NCBI GenBank assembly: GCA_028583605.1
Contig: CM053330.1
Coordinates: forward strand, 33,884,097 to 33,948,096
Source: Dastarcus helophoroides
Taxonomy: Eukaryota; Arthropoda; Insecta; Coleoptera; Bothrideridae
Length of the DNA stretch: 64,000 nt
Direction: 5' to 3'
The position numbers and the translations under genes were made by a program. This document shows positions 32,851 through 47,300 of the stretch, one piece after another. The notes below the pieces were generated by a model. It was not told the origin of the DNA. It did not search any database and saw only the letters and a list, made by a program, of their open reading frames with translations. Position 1 is the stretch's first letter. Every line of letters begins with the position of its first letter.

Positions 32851-35800
32851 TCATTTACCCCCAAACACATTATATCTATCAAACACCCACAATGAAGCTT
32901 CGTATCCGAGGAAAATAAATGCATTCACTGGAAAACTTCTTAACATGACCACAGGGAATCCTTTAAAGAAAATGCGAAAACCAGACTCTTTGTACGATTT
33001 TTTAAAACAATCCATCATGCCGCTATACTGGGGACTTTGTAAATTATCCGCTTGGATCCGAGTTTTTACGAAATCAAACGGTAGTATGCAAGCCCACGAT
33101 ATCACTCCTGTTAATGAACAGAACATGTTAATTCAACACCTTCAAAGTACCAAAAATGTAACAATTTCATTACCTGCGAAGCCACCCGCCATTATTTGCT
33201 TCAGTACTTTAGGAACCCTCCAATCCTCAAATGTCGAATATAACAGTAGCTCGTACGCTAAAATGTAGAATCCACTCGGAGGCACGTCACTAAAACAGAA
33301 TATGTAATTCTTTTTGGAGGAGTAATTTAAATATTTACCGATACAACATAGGAACAAATCCCCTGTAAAGACCTGTAAGTCCTCTATCTTTAATAATTCT
33401 TGAGGCTGGATAAAACTCCGATTTTTTCATTTTTAATTGCAAATTGATTTTAACAACTTCCGCAGGACACATCGCAAGAGCTTGCCACGCACCAGCGAAA
33501 CATCCTGCAAGCATCTCCTAAACTTGGGTCTTTATCTAGGACTTGTAAATACCGATAATTCAGTAACCGATCTTTTAGACTTTTAAACTCGCTTGCTGGC
33601 ATACTAAGACTGTTCATCTCGAAATTTTGAAAACAGATTTTTTTTCAACATTTTTTTTTAAACTTGAATTCTCAAAATGTTAGCTTCAAATTTGCAATTA
33701 TTGTTACCTCTTTTTCCATAAAATTTTGACTTCAAATTGAAAATATTTAATTACCAACGAGTTATAAATTGAAAGAGTGGACTCCAAATTTCGCGATTGT
33801 TAATAAATGTGAAGTTATTTTTTAAAATTTTCTGTAATAATATAAACATTTCTATTTTATCTTTAATTTGGAACTTTCGAACAACGTATTCGAGTTAGAA
33901 ATATTCAACAAATACACATCTTTTTGAAAGAGCTTACCTGCAAAAAATGTGCGTTTAATGGATTCAATGTCATGCAACGAAATTTTGAAATCTCTTTTCG
34001 AAGTTTTTTCCCATTGTCTCATTGTGTTACTATAAACCCCAAAAAATATGGCATTTGAGGGACCAACTGTAAGCATTGGAAACATAATTCCTTTAAAAAA
34101 TCCAGGAATACCTTCTACTTTTAATGTAGTAACAAAAGTGCCAAATAATGAAGCACCCAAGGCCTGTTGTCTTACTTTTAAGGTGTCGAATGGATGACCA
34201 ATGACTAAGCTCGTGACCCCTGAAATAAAAAATATACACAGTATTGGAAAGTTCCCTCGTGCGGTCCGCCTAATACGTTCAGTAATGGCTTAAATTTGAT
34301 GAAGTTGCATACGATCTGTCGGTTCCAGAACGACACCGACTGTGAATATTCCAAACACATCCTGGTGTGCTTAGGAATGCAGCATCGTTCAAAAAACATC
34401 GATATTTTTTACTGAACATTACAGGAAAATATATCCAAATAAAGACGGACAGCCAGGCAGCCCTTAAGGCCCTGAGGAGTGTGAAAACAAACTCAGTGCT
34501 GGTATGGAACTGCCACCTAGCTTTATAACGTCCATCACAAAAGAATGCAATTGATCTAATATGGATCAAAGGACATTCTGGAAAAGAGGGAAACGAACGC
34601 GCTAACAAACTGGCGAGGAAGGGTTCGGAGGGACAATTCGTTGGACCAGAACCAACCCTTCCCCTGGCGAGATCAACTGTAAGATCCCTACTTAACGAAG
34701 AGATTTATCGTAAACATAAAGCCATATGGGCATCAATAACAACACGCCGATAAACTCACGCATTAATTACACTGTCGTGCAGGGAAAGGGCAAAACTATG
34801 CCTACAACTGTCAAGGAATAATCTCAGGAAACTTGTAGGGATATGGACAGGTCACTGTCGATTAAACAAACACCTCCACAGAATGGGAATTATAAACGAC
34901 CCGAGTTGCGGGGCACTAGCATCAATCAGAGGATCCACGCTGGGGGACTTCTAGTCTAGTATGGCCAGTTTGAGAGAGGCGCGTCCAAGGGACGTTCTTC
35001 AGTTTCTCAACAAGGTTGGGTGGCTGAATGAATGACCAAGGACACCTCAATCACGGGGATAGCACAATGGGCCCGGAAAGGGTGCCCTAACTGCTGGCCT
35101 AAACTTTAGGCAAACTACAACGAATCCAGATCGGTATTCGGTAACTATACAACGATGTTTTTCCGATATTTTTTAAATACTTAATTGTGAATTTAAAAAG
35201 TCAAAACTAAGAAGGTGCAGAAAGAACAGTAATTTAAAAATAAGATTTTTTAGAAATTCCGAGATTTAAGATAAAATTTTGACTCTTAATCTTGAAATTG
35301 CGACTTTTTTCTCGAAAATTCGACTTTTCTCGAAATTTCGACTTTTTTTAGAAATCTCGAGATTAAAGTCAAAATTTTGACTCTGAATTTCTAAAAAAAC
35401 CTATTTTTAATTTACTATCCTTTCTGCACCTTCGGCCATAAGTAAACACGTAACTTAGGTTAGGCATACAGTATTGACGGTGGGCAGTAGGGTGTATTGA
35501 GTTAGTTCATCAGCCCTAAGCGTTTTAACGTATAAATTACAAATTAATAATTATTGAACATCATCGCTAAATAACGACAAAGACAATTTTAATGGACATT
35601 ACTTCATGATTCATAGGCGAATTTTCGAGTAAGTTAACCGAAATCTGTAAAAACTTTTTGTTTTAAAATGTTGAACTTTGTTTCAACAAAGACGTAAATT
35701 AATTAACTGGATGATTGATTAAACAATTCGAATCTACGTTTATAAATATAATGCTATCGATTGGTTTCGCCTCGCATATGACGTCACACACTGGAAATGC

Positions 35801-36625
35801 GCGTCAGCATGGTTATAGTAGTGATCACTGTGGCGCGAATGCGAAGGTGGCATTAGATAAAGTAATATGAATTTTAGAAGAAAAATGCTACACTGCGCAT
35901 ATGAAAATTGAACAAATAGTGTCTAGAAAGTGACGTGGCTTCGACTATTTCATTCTCTCCCCCATTGAAAAATAATTTGTCATTTATGTAGCGAGCAAGA
36001 TATCAATTGCAGCTCTGTTATTCTCTTGAAAGACTACTAATAAACCACCTGAAACATTTTTCGATTTCTCCCACTTATCTTTTTCGTAAAAAAAATGAAT
36101 GAACACCATAAGAAATGACGTTACAATTAAATGAAAAGTCGGCAAGTTTTGACATTACCAACAGCTGTTTAGTATTAGTAGCCATGTTTATTTACTTGGT
36201 TCCTCATTGGTAATAGAATACCATCCCTCCTAATATCATGAGAAGGTACTGCCTACTCTCTAGACGCATTTTCGTCGACTTTTTTTTAAAGAAAATGCAA
36301 TAGCCTCCTTCTAGCATCCATGAGATAAATTAATGTAGTTTCGGAGGGTAAACAAGTAGGCAATTTATAATGCATCTGTCACAATATGGCAACAATACGT
36401 TCAAGGCGCATGTCTGCTCAGCTGTTCTTGAAAATTGTTTTTAAAGGATTTGTAAACAATGCCAAAAGGCTTTTCATTATTCTCCAGACATAGAGATACC
36501 AAAGGATACATTTGGGTAAATAATTTAAAACTGTGCCACTTTTAGGTTATTTTCAGAAGATGAAATGATTTTTTTTTACCTCCAATCCAACCAGCGAGAA
36601 AATCCTTTATGTTAAAAAAAGACAT
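32851..36625 (-). CDS. mitochondrial solute carrier, SLC25A45-like, complete
   Basis: Five minus-strand exons with matching phases: 36625-36580, 34219-33938, 33504-33339, 33289-33174 and 33107-32851, totalling 867 bp, 288 residues, the length I recall for human SLC25A45. The first short exon reads MSFFNIKDFLAGWIG. The three carrier signatures are HPFDTLKVRQQ, CPAEVVKINLQ and LPFDFVKTRIQ, each at the end of an odd-numbered helix. Other matches are FFKGIMFPM, GLYRGFVPMLYRD, GFYILAYE, IMAGGFAG and FPVNAFIFLGYE. Family knowledge: SLC25 carriers move small metabolites across the inner mitochondrial membrane; the SLC25A45/47/48 group has been linked to basic or methylated amino acid and carnitine-related substrates, so the substrate here is not assigned. 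Intron 1 (34220-36579) contains a LINE RNase H fragment. The start codon is 139 bp from that of salvador on the other strand. Confidence 0.92.
33505..33937. other. carrier intron with a short T-rich quasi-repeat
   Basis: About 33600-33870 contains AAATTTTGAAAACAG and TTTTGACTTCAAATTGAAAA words like the longer tracts. Nothing else is recognised. Confidence 0.35.
34240..35115 (+). mobile_element. LINE fragment with RNase H domain (R1/I/LOA-like), decayed
   Basis: The plus strand encodes TDSQAALKALRSVKTNSVLV, then WIKGHSGKEGNERANKLARK (RNase H signature with its Asp- and His-containing blocks), a GPEPTLPLARSTVRSLL region, and a C-terminal WTGHCRLNKHLHRMGI.NDP block followed by LREARPRDVLQFLNKVGWLNE-like sequence. 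This order (RNase H, then a Cys/His-containing tail) is typical of R1/I/LOA-group LINEs. Several in-frame stops and a frame change show that it is dead. No reverse transcriptase is present. It lies antisense in intron 1 of the carrier gene. Confidence 0.75.
35116..36579. other. rest of carrier intron 1
   Basis: 35160-35415 is an AAATTTCGA-rich patch with a near-palindromic plan: TTTAAAAATAAGATTTTTTAG on one side and CTAAAAAAACCTATTTTTAA (35388-35407) on the other, also AGAAGGTGCAGAAAG at 35209 versus CTTTCTGCACCTTC at 35419. The remainder is AT-rich with some GC-richer spots (TGACGTCA at 35779-35786). Close to 36450-36579 it may include the 5' UTR of salvador. Confidence 0.4.
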
Positions 36626-36764
36626 TTTATACTCCCAAATTTTGTAGAAAATGTTACATTCAGGAATTCTTGAGAGTGACAACATATAATTTATTAAAAT
36701 CCGTTCCAGACATTTTCAGTTCCACATTTTAATATTCGAATAAAGTCTTGTCAAATCGACTGAC
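36626..36764. promoter_or_regulatory. compact bidirectional promoter between carrier and salvador
   Basis: Only 139 bp separate the ATG of the carrier (minus strand, 36625-36623) from the ATG of salvador (36765-36767). The interval is AT-rich, without a clear TATA box or GC island. The 5' UTRs of the two genes must therefore overlap, or at least one must be transcribed from inside the other's first exon or intron. This follows from two well supported start codons. Confidence 0.6.
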
Positions 36765-40507
<3,743 letters not shown>

Positions 40508-40580
40508 AAAATAGAAGAAAAAAAACAGTTCCTAAATTAACATTATTTTATTTATCACTCGGTACATTTTATATTATTTA
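40508..40580. terminator. tail-to-tail 3' ends of salvador and a small membrane protein gene
   Basis: The stop codons face each other 73 bp apart. TTTATT at 40548-40553 would be AATAAA for the minus-strand gene, while the nearest plus-strand AATAAA for salvador is at 40734-40739, inside the intron of the opposite gene. Overlapping transcripts are expected; which signals are used is inferred. Confidence 0.45.
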
Positions 40581-42050
40581 TTATTTTACACTGCTATTCG
40601 AATCTTCTTCACCTTCCTTCTCATCTTCATTATGTATTTCGTAACTAGTTACTTTTAAGCCTGAAACTCTATATACTTTGGCATCTTTGATTCCCAGTGT
40701 TTTACTCCATTGTTGAGCTGCAACATATATTAAAATAAATATGCTTTATTTCTGTGTGTTTTTTATGTATTGGTCTTTATAAGCAAACAACGAATAAGAA
40801 AACTATTTTAAAAACCAGAAAATATCTGACCCCAAATAATCCAAAACAGCCTGCGAACTCTTAAAATGTTTTGTGGTCTGGATTTCTCATTTTTTCAAAA
40901 TTCGACATATTTCTCAAAACGTGAACAAAATTTTTTTAAAGGTTCGAATCCGTCAAAATTTCCACGACTTAACGCACAAATTTATCTTGATTTTTATTTT
41001 TTTACCTTTCAATTAGAGTTTTATAAATTATAGAAATTCTTTAAATTGAAAAATAAGCTCCGGTTTGAATAAATAAAATATTACTTTTTTTCTTAAACTT
41101 AGTCTGTTTAATTAAACTCCGATGGACAATTTAAAAACCAATGAGTTTCCAGAAACTTCGAGAATAAGATAAGTTTTGAGAAATTTCCGAATAATCAAAA
41201 TTTCGAGAAAAAGTCCGTAATTTCCATAAAACATTTAAAATTTCCAATTTTGAGAGAAAAAAGTAGAATTTTAAGTATAGTCATAATATAGAAAAAGATT
41301 AATTATAATAAAAATCCAGTTTTTGTAAAATCGGATTTTCAGGAAACCAAACTTATAATAAAAACATGAGCTTTTGGAAAAAAGTTATAAATATTGAAAT
41401 TTTCAGAAAAAAACGATTTTCGATCCGAGTTTCGAAAGCCCAAATTTTAAAAAAAAAATTCAAATTTCGAGGTAAGTATCTTTACCTTAAGTGTCAAATT
41501 TTGTTAAAATTTCGAAAAAAGGGCGAATTTTAAGTAAAGTTTTCAGGAGAAAAGTTGAAATTCTTCGATTGAATATTTATTAATGACTGCTTGGGTGAAC
41601 CACACGCGAATGCGAAAATTCTTTACATTACTAGTATGTATGAGTATTATTTATTTTTTATAAAGGGAATTTATAACCTCTACTTAACAATAAATACAAT
41701 GTATCAATAACTCTTAGTTTGCCCAACTGATTTACTTTACATCATAGTCCAAAGACTAAAAATATCAATTATTTAACAAAGTCGATATCAACAGAGGATG
41801 AAATTATTCTGAAGAAATTTGTATTCTTACCCGGTGTGCTATTTAATTCAGAATCGGTTTTTAGACCGTAAAATTTAGCCCAATCGCCCTTTCCACTGTA
41901 AACGTTGTAACATACTACTCCAAATGCGTTCCAAGCCACTAACATATACACCAAACTAAGTCTTTTCTTCCAAGTACCTGCCCTGTCTTCTGGAATAGGT
42001 TTGGTGTGTCTTCGAATAATTCTTCGAAAAGGATTAAATTTCCAAAGCAT
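40581..42050 (-). CDS. small single-pass membrane protein, possibly SMIM26-like
   Basis: Two minus-strand exons, 42050-41831 and 40717-40581, joined in phase 1 (TCT TAC-type donor GTAAGA, acceptor TTGCAG), 357 bp, 118 residues. The N-terminal half is basic (WKFNPFRRIIRRHTKP) and is followed by WKKRLSLVYMLVAWNAFGVV, a single hydrophobic segment at about residues 28-50. Then comes GKGDWAKFYGLKTDSELNS, and after the junction AQQWSKTLGIKDAKVYRVSG and an acidic tail (NEDEKEGEEDSNSS). A basic N-terminus before a helix suits a mitochondrial or ER-anchored small protein. The W-[KR]-[KR]-x-S-x-VY...W pattern resembles SMIM26 of mammals, but this assignment is tentative. Reasons to believe it is a gene: clean splice sites, single start, and sensible composition. 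Confidence 0.7.
40880..41575. repeat. mixed quasi-repeat tract inside the small gene's intron
   Basis: AAATTTTCGA, TCGAAAT and AAATTTCCGA words of both polarities, more diverged than elsewhere. It occupies most of the 1.1 kb intron 40718-41830. Confidence 0.45.
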
Positions 42051-42182
42051 GTTATAAACGTTAGATAATACGTATTGTCAAAATTGTAAACATTACTATC
42101 ACAGACATTACTATGACTTCGGAGGTTATGAAATTGTCAAAAATTATAGGTTAGATCTTAGATAATATAAATAAATGGATGG

Positions 42183-42912
42183 AGCCTTTGACTATACATA
42201 TATTATTATTTATATTATCTAAGGATGGAGCATTCAATCCAAAATACAGGTCCCAAAAAAAGAGATGGGGAGTATCGGGGTCGCCAATTGGCGCATGCTC
42301 TAAATTTAGAAACGTATGATATGGTTAAAACTGACGCTAGAATCTCTTAAGCACCTTTTACCCTAACGACATATTCAAACCAAAAAATGTTTTCAGCATT
42401 TTCTTCATTAAATAATTAATTTTGGCTCCATATCTATATATTCGATTTATTGGCAAATTATTTAATCCCTGGATAAAGCATTTTTATGACTATTTAAGTA
42501 ACCTGCTCTGCAAAATAGCATGTAGAAGAATTGAAAGTGTTAGCGACAATAAACACAAATCTATGTGGATGCTGATTCAAACAATCAGTTACTTAAACCA
42601 ATTAAGTGTAAAAAACAGAAGATTATTAACACCGTTGACTGAATATTCAACACAAAGGGAATAGGCACAGATGTAAACAAACGCTAATACGACACAAATG
42701 ACATATAAAAGACAAATAAACGACAAATTCAATGTTATATGAACATGATTTGTTACTGTTGAGCATGTGGATTGCCTCGACCCCGACGACACAACAACTC
42801 TTTCTACCTCGTGTATTTTCAGAGTTTATCCTTATTCCACAATTTGGGACCCAAGTCGATACTCTTCTAACACATTGAATGCTCCGTCCATTTATTTATA
42901 TAGTCAAAGGGT
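42183..42912. mobile_element. inverted-repeat element, about 730 bp
   Basis: The left arm (42183-42258) reads CCTTTGACTATA, then GGATGGAGCATTCAAT, then AGGTCCCAAA. The right arm (42839-42912) is the inverse: TTTGGGACCCAAGTC, ATTGAATGCTCCGTCC, TATAGTCAAAGG. The spacer has no conserved coding sequence. A second 17-base perfect inverted repeat (42158-42174 against 42206-42222) overlaps the left arm. It looks like a foldback or MITE-type DNA element. A target duplication was not found. Confidence 0.6.
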
Positions 42913-42913
42913 T

Positions 42914-43566
42914 AGATTCATATATGTAATACTTCTATATGGCGTGTTGTGCATAATCGCCATTGCAAGATGCTTTGTCAAAAAGATGAGATGAAAGTAT
43001 ATGTCGTACTCTTTCGAGGACAAGCATTCATTCAAATGACAAGATGGGAGGGAACACTAATAAATGAACGATAACAATGACGACTGTCGAGAAGAGGGAG
43101 GGATGTTTGAAGTAAACTTTGGGATTGGTTAATATATTCTGTCCTCGAAAAAGACAAACATATATTCCATCGCGCCATTTTGACACAAACAAAGGGATAA
43201 AACACGCCATATGGAAGTATTACATATATGGGTTAATCCATATATGTAATACTTCTATATGGCGTGTTTTGTCCCTTTGTTTGTGTCACAAAGGCGCGAT
43301 GGATATACATATATGTTTGTCTTTTTCGAGGACAGAATATATTAACCCTTCCCAAAGTTTATTTCAAATATCCCTCTTCTGGGCAGTCGTCATTGTTGTC
43401 ATTCATTTATTAATGTTCCTGCCCATCTTGTCATCTGTTCCGCTATAAATGAATGAATGCTTGTCCTCGAAAGAGTACGACATATACTTTCATCTCACCT
43501 TTTTGACAAGGCATATTGCAGTGCCGATTATACACAACACGCCATATAGAAGTATTACATATATGG
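42914..43566. repeat. near-loopless palindrome of about 650 bp
   Basis: Left arm 42914-43234 and right arm 43235-43566 are inverted copies. Matching blocks from outside in: CATATATGTAATACTTCTAT, ATATGGCGTGTTGTG, GAAAGTATATGTCGTACTCT, TTCGAGGACAAGCATTCATT, GACAAGATGGG, TTAATATATTCTGTCCTCGA, AAAGACAAACATATAT and ATGGAAGTATTACATATATG. At the centre (43234/43235) GGGTT|AATCC leaves no spacer. The arms differ by scattered substitutions and small indels. Outer and inner ends of each arm are also similar (ATATGGCGTGTT occurs at both), giving a four-fold pattern. It directly adjoins the inverted-repeat element. Confidence 0.85.
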
Positions 43567-44244
43567 ATTCACCTAGCTATGGAGTCCTATAGAAGGAGAT
43601 GAATCGGCAATGTAATTTGTCGAATAAAAATGGGATAGATTTCCACCTACTGACATCAGCGGCCTCTGTTGTGTATTACCAGCAAGTATTGTGCGAAAAC
43701 TGTAAAATGAGGACTTAAATTGAACTTACAATCACATCACTGGGTGTTAACCTTTTTTTGCGCTTTTTCTAGGAAAGCGTTTTCAGAACATCCCTTATTC
43801 ATCTTTTAGTCGGAGAGGAGCTGAAGTTAAAACTACTTCAAATAAAATTCTGTGGTGTATGTATTTGCGGATTAAGAGATGGCGTTGCGAACAGTGGAAG
43901 GTTTTCAATCCCATTTTCAAAGTACGGCGTAACACAACCTTACTTCTAGATAACCGGGGGTTCTACTTTGGCACGAAATTCAAATATACTGTTTGTAGCG
44001 CCCTCCCACGCAGTAACCGGAACTACCGCACATTTATACATATATATGTAAATTAAATATATATGTATAGTTCCTAAATTTGTGTGCGGCGAGAACGTAA
44101 ACAAATTTAACTGTCGTTGGATTTGGATAGAATGGAGGACGAAAACATCAGTCATCTTCGAGCAAAATTTTAAATAGTGTTGAAAATAAGGTAAGTGATC
44201 TCTGCGAGGATTACTGGTAAGTAAAAAATGTTATTTATTTGTAG
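43567..44244. promoter_or_regulatory. upstream region and 5' UTR exon of TTLL5
   Basis: A GC-balanced stretch at 43980-44160 is followed by a donor at 44190/44191 (AATAAG|GTAAGTG). The first 5' UTR exon should therefore end at 44190 and be joined to the exon starting at 44245 (acceptor TTTGTAG). Its start is probably between about 44040 and 44110; a small ORF in it (ATG at about 44132) would be an upstream ORF. There is a TATA-like ACATATATATG around 44039-44049. The transcription start is not proven. Confidence 0.4.
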
Positions 44245-44312
44245 AAATGAAGTATCAATCGGAATGACATCCCCGACTTCGGGAAAGAACTGCTGAATCC
44301 CAAGCTGCCGAA

Positions 44313-47300
44313 ATGTTTACCGAAATGGCGACTATAACAATAAACAGTTTTGTGATTACCAAAAGCAAAATAAGAAAAAGGTAACATTTTAAAAAATAAG
44401 ATTTAATGTAATCCGCATATACACTGTTTGCCCATTGACCAAATGATGCTAAAATTTACTTCTAATGTTTTGTAAAATATCTGTAGGTATTTGTGGGATC
44501 GTTTGCTTAATAATATGTCAGAAACTATTATATATGATACTTTCTTTCTAATGAGAATATTATTATTACTACTTTACAGTGAAAATACAGTGATAAATAA
44601 ATGTATCCAAAATATCTTATTAGTGCCCGAACAAATGCCTCCAGATATTTAAAAAAATGTTAGAAATTTTATTGTCACTATGGACTTTGTCAACATGCAA
44701 ATGGAGCATACATGGACCTCGTTAAAATTAAAAGCTACTTTTTTTTTATTTTTGTCTTTGATGATTAGATATTCAACCAAGGGATTCAAGATATTTCATT
44801 TGAAAAAAAAAGAATTGAGGTTTTTTCTGACCTCCTGTAGTGAGCAAAATGCAAAATCGATCTGTTTCGGCAGGCACACCCCCTCGTAGTAAGAAAATTG
44901 TACCCTAAAAGGTGTCAAACTTTCAACAAAAATCAACCAGATATTATGTTGAAAAACTTTTCGCTGCTTTACTTGATTTATTTTAGTTAAATTCACTATC
45001 CAGTATATTATAGGTCATCTGTATCAATATTTAACTTTTAGAGAAATCTTAAAGCAGTTGAACTGATAAATATATTTTAAAATTATTACAAATATTTAAA
45101 TATGAACTTATATACATGTATGAATATACATATTTAATAAAAATATTTAAGGTTAAAATGACAGTTTATTTTTTTACACCTCATACTTGAAATTGTTTTG
45201 AAATTTCCATTCACGTTGGTCACTTTTGTTTAATCTTTAAAAACAGTAGTGCAATCCAACTGAATGGACATTTCAAAACAGTTTAAAATTAATTTTGGAT
45301 TTAAATTTATAAGTCGGTAATACAGGGTAACTAACGTGGCTACAGTCGATAATACAGGTTCCTAATTTTATGGTAATAGTTCCGGTCCCTGCGTGGGATG
45401 GCCGTTTTCAAAATAAAAAGCACAGAGTTGACACTCTTAACCTTTCTCTACGTAAGATAACCATACACCAAGAAGTCTATAATAGTCTATTATAGCAGTG
45501 GTTTCCAACCTTTTTGTACCTGCGCCCCTCTTTAAAAAAAAATTGTTGCGCCCCCTTAATTTTTCTAACAATCTAATTTCATAAATACTCAACTGATATT
45601 ATAATTTATTTAATGGACTACAAAATAATATACAATAATATGTAAAAATATACATAAAAAAATAATTATTTATTATAAGAAATAATAATTTTAAATGTAA
45701 TAAAATCAAATCTTAAAAAAATACAAAAAAAAAGAATATATAATTAATACAACATAAAAATTTAATGCGACGGTTGAGCTTGTTTTTCAGCACAAATTTT
45801 CTCAAACCGTGGTATCATTGAAGAAATCGCGGTGCTCAGTTCCTTTTCAATCACCAAGCGAGATTGATACTTTGTTTTTAAGACAGCTACTGTAGAAAAA
45901 CCAGTTTCACATAGGTAAGATGTTACAAATGGCAATAAAATTTCTAAAGCTTTGTTTGTCAAAGTAGGAAAATCGTCCTTTACTCGTAGCGTTGATTGAA
46001 TACATATTCAATCAACGCTCGTAGCCAAAACGTAACAATATTATTTTCGCCTTGAAACATCTGCTTTAATGTGCTATCACTAAATAAGTCAATTATCATT
46101 TCGAAAATGATATTTTGGAAACAGCTGCATGCCCCCTTTGCAACAGTCTCGCGCCCCCCTTAGGGGGGCGCGCCCCACAGGTTGGAAACCACTGTATTAT
46201 AGTCTTCTTGTCATACACCTACCCTTTGTCAACTGTCACAGAAAATACACGGAAGACTGTTTTATCGACAGTTACTTAAAAAACAAACAAAATGGCGATT
46301 GTCTAATTAGAAAATTTGAAGTCATGTCAAAATTTCACCAATAAACATTCCATATATATTTTTGGTATGAATTAGAAAATTTTTGTGCAGAACTCCAATA
46401 GAGTAAGTATTCTAATCAGATTAATTTTAGCGCTACGTACGGATAATTGCCGTAATAAAAAGCTTTGCAGACATTAAATTTACGAAAGGTCAATATGTGG
46501 TTTCAGATTCCAATTTAATTTCGCCAACAGGAGCAGCAGCAGCATGCAGAATAGGAGGATGGAAGAGAAAGAGAACAACCCTTCCAGTAGAGAGGCCAGA
46601 CGCGAAAAATCCGAAGACTGTGAAACTCCACAACTTGAAAGGTCAGTTTTTTATGGTCCAATTTCACATGTAAAGCGCTAAATCTTATTGCAGTAAATCT
46701 TCGAAACCTAATCAAAACATTTTTTGCTGGCAGTCAAAAGATTGGCAAGACGATGATTTGATAGATGCGGTCCCCTCTATTGATTTCTTTCAAGAAAAAC
46801 AAGACCTAGACAGGTTCTTAATTTTTCCTTTTTTTTTTGCTTTATTATTTTAGAACAAAGTTACTAGCTTATTTTTTAAAAGTATCACCAACACGATCAT
46901 AAAATTCTCAGCTATTTTGAGCGTAGAGGTTTTTACAGTTATTAAAGAAGGGGATTTTATTTTTTAAATAATATAAATAATATATCAAGTTTGAATTTAT
47001 TATGATTTATGCAGATGAAAATTAATTTAATCCCATAGAGTACAAATGAACTTTTCGTCCTTAAAGAAATCCCATTTTTTAAAAATGACCGTTGAATTCT
47101 TAAGTCCTATTGATGAACACTATACAAAAAATAGTTCTGAAGTAGATAATTTTTTTTTTAAACTGTCAGTGGCAAATATTTTTCCTTCTCTATTTCGATT
47201 TTTTTTTTATTTCAACTGCAAATTTTTAAATTCAGCATTATTAATTTTTTTCGAGAATAAATTCCTAATTTCTAAACAAGGTTTAAGAAAACAAGATATT

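Noticed and set aside
34205..34608. Minus-strand ORFs upstream of the second carrier exon
   Set aside because: They are the reverse strand of the LINE RNase H fragment; the real first carrier exon is at 36625-36580.
35779..35786. TGACGTCA (CRE-like), also at 8908-8915
   Set aside because: An 8-base motif occurs by chance at this scale, and neither copy is at a supported promoter.
43028..43448. Pair of similar ORFs on opposite strands (60 and 109 codons)
   Set aside because: They are mirror translations of the two palindrome arms, not independent coding genes.
45178..45300. Inverted words GAAATTGTTTTGAAATTTCC and CATTTCAAAACAG beside the hAT element
   Set aside because: Short and imperfect, lying outside the defined hAT ends; insufficient to call an element.
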